A stretch of DNA of 8,261 bases from CAYTQK01 sp964439745 (GTDB lineage: Bacteria; Desulfobacterota; Desulfobacteria; Desulfobacterales; Desulfosudaceae): contig CAYTQK010000150.1 of NCBI GenBank assembly GCA_964439745.1, positions 1-8,261 on the forward strand, given 5' to 3'. The stretch's first letter is position 1, and each line of letters opens with the position of its first letter. Shown here piece after piece: positions 1 to 4,626 of the stretch. Both the position numbers and the translations under genes were made by a program. The notes under the pieces were generated by a model. It was not told the DNA's origin. It saw only the letters and a list, made by a program, of their open reading frames with translations, and did not search any database.

Positions 1-539
1 GGGGCATGCGACAGCGGATCGAACGGGCCGTGGCCCGGGGCCATCGGCGATTCGGGCTGAATGCGCCCTGGCAGACGGCCCTGTTTCCGGCCGGGAAAAA
101 CCTGCAATGGTGGGCCGGGCCGTTCTGCAATGCCGCCAATCCCCTGGCGGTAAAAGCCCTGGCAGCGATGGGCTTTTCCGGGGTGATCGTCAGCCCGGAG
201 CTGCCCGCCGCTGACCTGCTGATCTTGCCGTCTTCCTGCCCGCTGCCCCTGGGATTGGTGGTGTCCGGCTTCTGGCCGCTCTGCCTGGCCCGGACCAAGC
301 CGGCCGATTTTCCGGAAGATCAGTTGTTTACCAGCCCCCGGGGGGAAGGGGCCTGGGTCTCCCGGCGGGATTCCTGCTGGTGGGTCTTTCCCAACTGGCC
401 GCTGGATATCACCGCTCGGCAGAACCGCCTGGTCGCCAGCGGTTACCGGCTGCTGGTTCAACTGGCAGAGCCGCTGCCGGAGCGGATCACCGTTAAAAAG
501 CGTCCCGGTTTGTGGAACTGGGAGGCCGGACTGACCTGA
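1..539 (+). CDS. Peptidase U32 family protein, C-terminal part (5' end outside window)
   Basis: The reading frame is already open at the left edge, and the first ATG (position 6) is probably internal, so only about the last 178 residues are seen; the stop is TGA at 537-539. Counting from the ATG, residues 38-66 (GPFCNAANPLAVKALAAMGF and on to VIVSPEL) have the pattern typical of U32 proteins, where a Gly-Pro-Phe-x-Asn strand is followed by a helix and a 'G-hydrophobic-SPEL' strand. GLVVSGFWPLCLAR at 83-96 and the C-terminal RPGLWNWEAGL also fit this family. U32 members include collagenase-like proteases and RNA or ubiquinone hydroxylation factors, so the substrate cannot be told from this piece. 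I see Cys at 41, 78, 93 and 124 but cannot assign them to an iron-sulfur site. No functional link to the secretion genes is evident. Family call fairly sure, exact role unknown. Confidence 0.78.
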   Translation, partial: GMRQRIERAVARGHRRFGLNAPWQTALFPAGKNLQWWAGPFCNAANPLAVKALAAMGFSGVIVSPELPAADLLILPSSCPLPLGLVVSGFWPLCLARTKPADFPEDQLFTSPRGEGAWVSRRDSCWWVFPNWPLDITARQNRLVASGYRLLVQLAEPLPERITVKKRPGLWNWEAGLT

Positions 540-562
540 TTCCTCAGCCAGTCCGGGCTGGG
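526..562 (+). terminator. Two competing hairpins over the end of the U32 gene, possible weak terminator
   Basis: CCGGACTG (526-533) and CAGTCCGG (549-556) form a perfect 8-bp inverted repeat that spans the stop codon. An overlapping 7-bp stem joins 543-549 and 556-562 with a 6-nt loop and one G-T wobble. The two cannot form together. No T-tract follows, so this is not a canonical Rho-independent terminator. It may help end or protect the upstream transcript. Confidence 0.3.
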
Positions 563-577
563 ACGAAGCAGCTTGGG

Positions 578-597
578 AATATTTGAATAATATTTGA
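578..597. repeat. Direct repeat AATATTTGA x2 with 11-bp period
   Basis: AATATTTGA occurs at 578-586 and again at 589-597, so the copies are 11 bp apart, about one helical turn. They lie upstream of the predicted ihfA promoter in an AT-rich stretch that continues as a T-run to 605. This could be a protein site read on one DNA face, or intrinsically curved upstream DNA. The function is inferred only from position. Confidence 0.4.
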
Positions 598-617
598 TAT
601 TTTTTGCCGGGATAATG

Positions 618-631
618 AATTTCATGAAATT
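618..631. promoter_or_regulatory. Perfect 14-bp palindrome AATTTCATGAAATT, candidate operator upstream of ihfA
   Basis: Bases 618-631 are a perfect palindrome with abutting half-sites ATTTCA and TGAAAT. It sits 3 bp upstream of the TTGACA box at 635, where an activator or repressor would contact RNA polymerase. The same half-sites recur in opposite orientation at 750-764. I do not recognise the binding protein. Confidence 0.4.
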
Positions 632-634
632 TTA

Positions 635-663
635 TTGACAAAGCAAAGATTTAATCGTATCTA
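635..663 (+). promoter_or_regulatory. Predicted sigma-70 type promoter of ihfA
   Basis: A perfect -35 box TTGACA is at 635-640. At the ideal 17-bp spacing the -10 hexamer is TATCTA (658-663), which matches TATAAT at only the first three positions. Transcription would start near 670, giving a leader of about 157 nt before ihfA. It is the best promoter candidate in the 287-bp gap between the U32 gene and ihfA. The weak -10 box would suit a regulated promoter. The IHF-like site at 664-676 directly abuts the -10 box. Confidence 0.45.
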
Positions 664-676
664 TATCAAACAGTTG
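664..676 (+). promoter_or_regulatory. IHF consensus site at the ihfA promoter
   Basis: TATCAAACAGTTG matches the E. coli IHF consensus WATCAANNNNTTR at every specified position. An AT-rich stretch lies on its 5' side, as in strong IHF sites. It covers the predicted transcription start of ihfA. E. coli ihfA is known to be repressed by its own product, so negative autoregulation is the natural reading. The match is seen directly. Binding is inferred, and assumes that this organism's IHF keeps the E. coli specificity. Confidence 0.5.
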
Positions 677-732
677 GCTCCCGACGCCAAACCGGCTACC
701 GAAATCCGGGGAGGATTTGCAGAATCGGCCGG
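674..732 (+). other. Candidate structured 5' leader of the ihfA mRNA (two hairpins with complementary loops)
   Basis: This GC-rich island lies in an otherwise AT-rich gap. Hairpin 1 pairs TTGGC (674-678) with GCCAA (686-690), leaving a 7-nt loop TCCCGAC. Hairpin 2 pairs CCGG (692-695) with CCGG (729-732), then CCGA (699-702) with TCGG (725-728) after a 3-nt bulge, and ends in stem 703-707/713-717 with loop GGGGA. Loop bases TCCC (679-682) are complementary to GGGA (709-712), so a kissing-loop contact is possible. No known riboswitch class was recognised. The pairing was worked out by eye, without energies or covariation. Confidence 0.35.
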
Positions 733-749
733 CCCGGCAGACAATCGCC

Positions 750-764
750 TGAAATTTTATTTCA
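750..764. promoter_or_regulatory. Inverted repeat TGAAAT-TTT-ATTTCA in the ihfA leader
   Basis: TGAAAT (750-755) and ATTTCA (759-764) are perfectly complementary around a TTT spacer. The half-sites are those of the palindrome at 618-631 but point the other way. The pair brackets the predicted promoter and IHF site. It may be a second operator for the same protein, or a short AT-rich RNA hairpin; a 3-nt loop makes the RNA reading less attractive. The bound protein is unknown. Confidence 0.35.
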
Positions 765-826
765 AATAATATAAATATCTTACGGGAAATAATTGATCCG
801 CAACGTTGGCCTAAAGGGGTGATGGT

Positions 827-1111
827 ATGACTTTGACGAAAAGCAGCATTATCGACCTGGTGCAGGAAGAAACGGGATTGCCTAGAAAACGATGTGATGA
901 ACTGGTGGAAGATTTGCTGGAGCTGATCAAAAGCACCCTGGAAAAAGGGGAGGATTTAATGATCAGCGGTTTCGGAAAATTCTGCGTCAAGCACAAAAGC
1001 GAACGCAAGGGCAGAAACCCGGCCACCGGCCAGGATCTTATGCTGAGCAGCCGCAACGTTGTCACCTTTAAATGTTCCCAGAGTCTCAGGGAAAAAATAA
1101 ATAACGGGTAA
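827..1111 (+). CDS. ihfA: Integration host factor alpha-type DNA-bending protein
   Basis: This 94-residue protein has the usual length and layout of the HU/IHF family. It binds the DNA minor groove as a dimer and bends DNA sharply. It has an N-terminal helical dimerisation part (about 4-40), the signature GFGKF (48-52), and the beta-arm motif GRNPATG (62-68), whose Pro65 is the residue that intercalates between base pairs. The overall sequence resembles IhfA more than HU (LTKSSIIDLV start, VVTF at 78-81). IHF alpha normally pairs with IHF beta, which is not in this window, so homodimer use cannot be excluded. The ATG at 827 is preceded by AAAGGGG (813-819), a good ribosome site 7 nt away. A terminator follows 13 nt after the stop, so ihfA is probably its own transcription unit, controlled by the promoter and IHF-like site upstream. 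Its place directly before a secretion operon suggests, but does not show, a regulatory link. Confidence 0.9.
   Translation: MTLTKSSIIDLVQEETGLPRKRCDELVEDLLELIKSTLEKGEDLMISGFGKFCVKHKSERKGRNPATGQDLMLSSRNVVTFKCSQSLREKINNG
838..856 (+). repeat. 19-nt near-repeat, copy 1 (in ihfA)
   Basis: The block GAAAAGCAGCATTATCGAC begins 11 nt after the A of the ihfA start codon. It matches 17 of 19 bases with 1259-1277 in gspG, which begins at the same offset from the gspG ATG. Both encode K-S-S-I-x-D. The flanking bases are not alike. Confidence 0.5.
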
Positions 1112-1124
1112 GCAGAGCAGGAGT

Positions 1125-1169
1125 GACGGGGGCGTGGCCGGGAGAAGTGACGTCCCCGTTTTGTTTGTT
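1125..1169 (+). terminator. Rho-independent terminator after ihfA
   Basis: ACGGGGGCGT (1126-1135) pairs with ACGTCCCCGT (1150-1159), giving a 10-bp GC-rich stem with one G-T wobble and a 14-nt loop (1136-1149). A T-rich tail TTTTGTTTGTT (1159-1169) follows at once. This is a textbook intrinsic terminator, 14 nt past the ihfA stop. It implies that the gsp operon has its own promoter downstream or relies on read-through. A smaller hairpin (1170-1174 with 1181-1185) follows and could reinforce it. Confidence 0.8.
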
Positions 1170-1195
1170 GACGGATTGTGCCGTCGATTTTTATC

Positions 1196-1211
1196 CGGTT
1201 ACTTTTTTGCG
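1196..1211 (+). promoter_or_regulatory. Possible sigma-54 (-24/-12) promoter of the gsp operon
   Basis: GG at 1197-1198 and GC at 1209-1210 are separated by exactly 10 bp, the spacing that sigma-54 requires, and the -12 side reads TTTTTTGC, close to the TTGC core. The rest of the -24 element (TTAC in place of CACG) is poor. A start about 12 bp downstream, near 1222, would leave a leader of about 26 nt before gspG. A sigma-70 alternative, TTGACG (1168-1173) with TATCCG (1192-1197), is no better. Activator sites were not identified. Confidence 0.3.
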
Positions 1212-1247
1212 TTGCCATCATATTCGCACGGGGTGAAACGGACGGAC

Positions 1248-1718
1248 ATGAGATATAAGAAAAGCAGCATCACCGACGCCGCAAGGGGGCGGGGGCAGGC
1301 CGGGTTCACGCTGATTGAATTGATGGTGGTGCTGGTGATCCTGGGGATCCTGGCGGTGACCATCGCTCCGCAGATTCTGGACCGGCCGTCCGAGGCCAGG
1401 CGGCTGAAAGCCAAGATGACCATTGAAACCCTGGGAGCGGCCCTGGATTTATACAAACTGGACATGGGGCGTTATCCCACCACTTCCCAGGGGCTGGAGG
1501 CCCTTGTCTCCAAGCCCGAATCCGGCAATGTTTCCGATAACTGGCGGGAAGGGGGGTATCTGAAACAGAAAACCATTCCCAAAGATCCCTGGGGAAATGA
1601 GTTCATCTACCTGTCTCCCGGCGTTCATGGCGAGTATGATATTGTCTCATACGGCGCCGACGGTGTCGCCGGCGGGGAAGGGAACAATGCCGATATCAAG
1701 AGCTGGGAGTTGGAGTAA
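1248..1718 (+). CDS. gspG: Type II secretion major pseudopilin GspG
   Basis: This 156-residue prepilin-like protein polymerises into the periplasmic pseudopilus that drives substrates through the secretin. The leader of 19 residues (MRYKKSSITD and on to GQAG) is basic and ends at Gly19. The prepilin peptidase should cut before Phe20, leaving FTLIE with the conserved Glu at mature position +5. A hydrophobic helix runs to about residue 42. Family hallmarks follow: LDLYKLDMGRYPTTSQGLEA (67-86), GGYL (102-105), DPWGNEF (113-119) and the C-terminal GADGVAGGEGNNADI (136-150), the calcium-binding loop region with Asp138 and Asp149. ATG 1248 was chosen because it gives a normal leader. GTG 1233 is a possible alternative adding five residues, and a GTG at 1134 lies inside the ihfA terminator and is rejected. 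The ribosome site is weak (GGACGG). gspH starts inside its 3' end. Identification is secure. Confidence 0.95.
   Translation: MRYKKSSITDAARGRGQAGFTLIELMVVLVILGILAVTIAPQILDRPSEARRLKAKMTIETLGAALDLYKLDMGRYPTTSQGLEALVSKPESGNVSDNWREGGYLKQKTIPKDPWGNEFIYLSPGVHGEYDIVSYGADGVAGGEGNNADIKSWELE
1259..1277 (+). repeat. 19-nt near-repeat, copy 2 (in gspG leader)
   Basis: GAAAAGCAGCATCACCGAC repeats the ihfA block at 838-856 with two C/T differences; the first 12 bases are identical. It starts 11 nt after the A of the gspG ATG, the same offset as in ihfA, and lies in the cleaved leader-peptide region, where protein constraint is low. Confidence 0.5.
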
Positions 1719-2295
1719 ATTCCGATCTTTTTCCCCCGGGAGCAGGACCTTCTCCGACCGGTCTGAGACCGGCTTTACCCTGATTGAAGTTCTGGTTGTT
1801 CTCTCGTTGCTTGCCATAATGATGTTTTTTGCCTTTCCCCGCTTGTCAGCATTCATCCATCTCAACACCAGGGATGAGGCTGCCCGGTGGATTATCGCCG
1901 CCAACATGCAGCTGAAGAACCGGGCCCTCAGTCACCAACAGCCGCATGTGCTGCGGGTGGACATAAGCCACAACCGGATGCTGGCCCTGGTCCGGAGCCA
2001 GGAGGAAGAATCAGGCAGCGATGCATCGGGCGACCAGGAAGCGGAGCTGGAAGACCTCAGCCGGTTTGCGCCGCAGGATGATCTGGCCATTACCGGGGTG
2101 GCCTTTTCACCGGCAGAAACCATCGCCACCGGCACCGCTGACATCGTATTTCACGAACAGGGCTATTCTGATCAGGCGGTCATTTACATGACCGCTGGAG
2201 ATCGTTTATTTTCTTTTTATATCGCCCCGTTTCTTTCCCGGGTGGCCGTCTATGACGGCCATGTAGATTTTGCGGCCGCCGCGGGGAGGGCGTAG
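1687..2295 (+). CDS. gspH: Type II secretion minor pseudopilin GspH
   Basis: This 202-residue pseudopilin is a minor subunit of the pseudopilus. The leader is long (29 residues) and ends at Gly29; the mature protein begins FTLIEVLVVLSLLAIMMFFAF, with Glu34 as the +5 residue. The C-terminal globular part fits the GspH beta-sandwich in length. An acidic, low-complexity stretch at about 105-123 (QEEESGSDASGDQEAELED) is probably a surface loop. No ATG, GTG or TTG lies in frame between 1687 and the cleavage site, so translation must start at or before 1687. ATG 1687 has a strong ribosome site (GGGGAAGGG, 1674-1682). The gene therefore overlaps gspG by 32 nt, which suggests translational coupling. 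GspH is the most variable pseudopilin, so the letter assignment rests partly on its place between GspG and GspI. Confidence 0.87.
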   Translation: MPISRAGSWSKFRSFSPGSRTFSDRSETGFTLIEVLVVLSLLAIMMFFAFPRLSAFIHLNTRDEAARWIIAANMQLKNRALSHQQPHVLRVDISHNRMLALVRSQEEESGSDASGDQEAELEDLSRFAPQDDLAITGVAFSPAETIATGTADIVFHEQGYSDQAVIYMTAGDRLFSFYIAPFLSRVAVYDGHVDFAAAAGRA

Positions 2296-2300
2296 GATTC

Positions 2301-2696
2301 ATGCTGCCGAAGCGATCCAGACAAGATGCGGGATTCACGCTGATTGAAATTCTGGTCGCCCTGGCGCTCCTGGCCATTGTTTTTACCGCTGTTTTCCGCC
2401 TGTTTTCGCAGACCATCACCATGGATGCCACCACCCGTTTTTACACCACCGCGCCGCTGCTGGCCCAGAAAATCATGACGGAAACCGTCACCCTGCCCAC
2501 TGCCCGGCGATATGATAACACCGGTGAATTCGAGAATTATCCCGGGTACCGCTGGCAGACCACCGTCACCGAGACGGCCCCGGGCCTGTTTGATTCCTCG
2601 GTGGGCGATCTGCAGCGCGTGGAAGTCACGGTGACCTGGTCCGCTAACAACCAGCATTTCACCCTGCGGCGCTATGTGCTGCCTGAACAACCCTGA
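2301..2696 (+). CDS. gspI: Type II secretion minor pseudopilin GspI
   Basis: This 131-residue protein, with GspJ and GspK, forms the complex that caps and nucleates the pseudopilus. The short leader (MLPKRSRQDAG) ends at Gly11; the mature protein begins FTLIEILVALALLAIVFTAVF, with Glu16 at +5. The GspI-type segment APLLAQKIMTE (51-61) follows the helix, then a compact beta domain with YRW (83-85) and LQRVEVTVTW (104-113). The length is normal for GspI. ATG 2301 lies 5 nt after the gspH stop; the nearest purine-rich element is GGGGAGGG (2283-2290), within the end of gspH, so reinitiation by ribosomes leaving gspH is likely. The stop TGA is followed two codons later by an in-frame TAA. Confidence 0.92.
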   Translation: MLPKRSRQDAGFTLIEILVALALLAIVFTAVFRLFSQTITMDATTRFYTTAPLLAQKIMTETVTLPTARRYDNTGEFENYPGYRWQTTVTETAPGLFDSSVGDLQRVEVTVTWSANNQHFTLRRYVLPEQP

Positions 2697-2714
2697 TCAT
2701 AAACAGGAAATTTT

Positions 2715-3500
2715 ATGGCTGCGGACATCTGCCAGGACAAAAAATTACCGGGTCGGACCAAGCCCGCCGGCAGGAGGGGGGAGCTGGGCAGGATCCGGCC
2801 GCGGCCCGGGAAGGGGCCGGCCGGCTTTACCCTGCTGGAAATCCTGGTAGCCATGACCCTGTTCGCGGTGGTGGTGACCATTTTGTTCGGCTCCTTTTCA
2901 TTTTTATTTTCCAGGAGTTCTTTTGTCCGGGAAGGCATCACCATTTATGAACAGGCCCGCACCTGCCTGGATCGCCTCGCCTGCGATCTGCGTTCCATAT
3001 ATGTCTCCCTGCCGCCGGCGTATGAACCGCCGGATTTTGACGACGACCCCGATCCGTATCGGCTGGTGGCCGCCTCCTCTTTCGGAGAGGAGCGGAGCCT
3101 GCGGTTCGTTTCTTTTGCCCACCTGCCGCTGGGCGGGGGGCTGCCGGCGCTGGCCGGTAATATGGTCTATTATCTGCAAAAGACCGAAGACCGCGGCCTG
3201 GTCCTGCGGCGCCGGGACACGGTCCGGATGGCCGGGCCGGATGAAGATCCTTTTGACATCAGGGATATCGAGGGCCATGATCCGGTGGTCTGCGAACAGG
3301 TGCGCTCTCTGACCTTCCGGTTTTTTGACGATCAGGGCAATTCGCACGATTACTGGGATTCGGAGTCCGAGTCGTTTGATTATGCCACTCCCCGGGCGGT
3401 GGAGGTAATTCTCGTGGTGGGTGCCGGGGAAATGGAGTATCGCTTTGAAACCATGGTGGAACTGCCGGTGTACCGGCAGCCCTGGGAGGAGGTGGGATAA
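2715..3500 (+). CDS. gspJ: Type II secretion minor pseudopilin GspJ
   Basis: This 261-residue protein is a tip-complex pseudopilin that works with GspI and GspK. The leader is unusually long at 37 residues, rich in Arg, Lys, Gly and Pro, and ends at Gly37; the mature protein begins FTLLEILVAMTLFAVVVTILF with Glu42 at +5. The globular part shows GspJ features: LDRLACDL (85-92), VYYL (151-154), LVLRRRD (162-168) and PRAVEV (226-231). An acidic PPDFDDDPDP segment is at 105-114. ATG 2715 has a good ribosome site (ACAGGAAA, 2703-2710), and no other ATG, GTG or TTG occurs in frame before the cleavage site, so the long leader is real unless translation starts at a rare codon. It is separated from gspI by 18 nt and from gspK by one nucleotide. 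Identification is good from the fold and the order I-J-K. Confidence 0.92.
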   Translation: MAADICQDKKLPGRTKPAGRRGELGRIRPRPGKGPAGFTLLEILVAMTLFAVVVTILFGSFSFLFSRSSFVREGITIYEQARTCLDRLACDLRSIYVSLPPAYEPPDFDDDPDPYRLVAASSFGEERSLRFVSFAHLPLGGGLPALAGNMVYYLQKTEDRGLVLRRRDTVRMAGPDEDPFDIRDIEGHDPVVCEQVRSLTFRFFDDQGNSHDYWDSESESFDYATPRAVEVILVVGAGEMEYRFETMVELPVYRQPWEEVG

Positions 3501-3501
3501 G

Positions 3502-4569
3502 ATGAAACCCGGGCTGCGGCAGAACCGGGGTCTGGCCATTATCATGACCCTGATGATTATCACCCTGGTGGTGGCCGTGGTTGTGGAGATCAATGACCGG
3601 GTCCGGGCGGGCGGTCATTCGGCCATGCTGTTCCGGGATCGGTTGATCCTGTCCCAGATGGCCATGTCCGGCATCAACATCGGCCGGGCTGTGCTGGCGG
3701 ATGACCGGCAGAATTCGGAAACCGATTCTTTACAGGAAGAGTGGGCCGACCCCGCCGCCCTGGAAGATATCGCGGCCCAGTTTCCCTTTGAGCAGGGCCG
3801 GGTGGAGCTGCAGATCACGGATTTGCGCAGCCGTATCCAGGTCAATGCCCTGGTGGACTATCCGGACGGTAAAAATTTTAATGAAAACCAGAAGATGCTG
3901 TGGTACCGTTTTCTCCGGCTGCTGAATACCTACGAGGAGATTGATTTCGAGATTGAACCCATGGTGGTGATCAATGCCGTCAAGGACTGGCTGGATACCA
4001 ATGACGACGAGGCCGTAACCGGTCTGGAAGGAGCGGAATCCGATTATTATCAACGTCTGGTACCGCCATACCGCTGCCGCAACGGCCCGGTGATCGACAT
4101 TCATGAACTGGCCCTGGTCAAGGGAATCGCGCCGGAAATTTTCATGGACCCGGAAAGCGGCCTGGGCATCGCCAGCAGTGTCACCCCCTTTGGCATGACC
4201 GCGGCAGAACAGAAAGAGGGGTTCACCTTTGACGGGCGGATCAATATCAATACCGCCCCGTTCTTCGTGATCTCCGCCCTGCTGCCGCTGGAAGACGCCC
4301 ACCTGGCAGAGGAGATTGTGGCCTACCGATCGGAGACCTCTGATAACAATTTTGTGCATGATCTTTCCGAAGTGAACTGGTATAAGAATGTACCCGGCTG
4401 CAGCGAATTGTCGATCATCCCGGATCTGATTACGATTTCCAGCGATTTTTTTGAGATCAGAGCCACGGCCGTGATGGGCAAGACCAGCCTGACGCGGACG
4501 GCCGTGGTCCAGCGGCAAAAAGACGCTGAAACCGGCAAATGGTTCTGCCGGCTATTGAATTGCCGGTAA
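3502..4569 (+). CDS. gspK: Type II secretion minor pseudopilin GspK
   Basis: This 355-residue protein is the largest pseudopilin and is thought to cap the pseudopilus tip. The leader MKPGLRQNRG ends at Gly10 and the helix LAIIMTLMIITLVVAVVVEI follows. Position +5 is Met15, not Glu, as is usual for GspK alone among pseudopilins. The large alpha domain carries KDWLDTNDDE (161-170) and ESDYY (179-183), which match the conserved Asp-Trp-x-Asp and Glu-x-x-Tyr-Tyr region near the calcium sites, and the helix-hairpin-helix-like segment GRININTAP (245-253). Four Cys (192, 300, 349, 354) could form periplasmic disulfides. ATG 3502 lies one base past the gspJ stop, with a strong purine-rich ribosome site (GGGAGGAGGTGGG, 3484-3496) inside gspJ. 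An in-frame ATG at 3421 lies within gspJ and gives no sensible leader. Identification is secure. Confidence 0.95.
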   Translation: MKPGLRQNRGLAIIMTLMIITLVVAVVVEINDRVRAGGHSAMLFRDRLILSQMAMSGINIGRAVLADDRQNSETDSLQEEWADPAALEDIAAQFPFEQGRVELQITDLRSRIQVNALVDYPDGKNFNENQKMLWYRFLRLLNTYEEIDFEIEPMVVINAVKDWLDTNDDEAVTGLEGAESDYYQRLVPPYRCRNGPVIDIHELALVKGIAPEIFMDPESGLGIASSVTPFGMTAAEQKEGFTFDGRININTAPFFVISALLPLEDAHLAEEIVAYRSETSDNNFVHDLSEVNWYKNVPGCSELSIIPDLITISSDFFEIRATAVMGKTSLTRTAVVQRQKDAETGKWFCRLLNCR

Positions 4570-4582
4570 GGATGCGATAAAC

Positions 4583-4598
4583 TTACAATATGTTGTAA
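4583..4598. promoter_or_regulatory. Inverted repeat TTACAA-TATG-TTGTAA between gspK and gspL
   Basis: A perfect 6-bp inverted repeat with a 4-nt spacer sits in the 57-nt gap between gspK and gspL, the longest gap inside the operon. The surrounding bases are AT-rich, unlike the genes. TACAAT (4584-4589) resembles a -10 box, but no -35 box is found at a fitting distance. It may be an operator for an internal promoter or an RNA hairpin affecting gspL; the role is unknown. Confidence 0.35.
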
Positions 4599-4626
4599 AT
4601 AAATTTTGTGCGGGCGGGGAATTCAC

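Noticed and set aside
681..732. Resemblance to a GEMM (cyclic di-GMP) riboswitch
   Set aside because: Short strings such as GACGCCAAACC and GAAA recall the class, but the order of the conserved blocks and the GNRA-capped stem do not match.
798..1061. CCGCAACGTTG twice, at 798-808 and 1051-1061, containing the palindrome CAACGTTG
   Set aside because: The second copy is inside ihfA codons for a family-typical region, and an 11-nt match over this span is not persuasive by itself.
1170..1185. GACGG-N6-CCGTC hairpin followed by GATTTTTA as a second independent terminator
   Set aside because: The stem is only 5 bp; it may assist the main terminator but does not merit its own call.
811..1221. Minus-strand frame of 136 codons over ihfA and its promoter side
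   Set aside because: It overlaps ihfA and its terminator, and its Ser/Arg/Leu-rich product looks like translated antisense.
1134..1247. Upstream GTG start for gspG giving 38 extra residues
   Set aside because: The GTG lies within the stem of the ihfA terminator, and the extra residues would give an implausible 57-residue prepilin leader.
2904..3593. Long minus-strand frames over gspJ, gspK (3730-4518) and gspL (5431-6057)
   Set aside because: All lie fully opposite well-identified T2SS genes and show no recognisable domain or ribosome site context.
4606..4626. TTG start for gspL
   Set aside because: It has no ribosome site, whereas GTG 4627 follows GGCGGGGA at a suitable distance and starts the protein at the expected EEKILSIDL.
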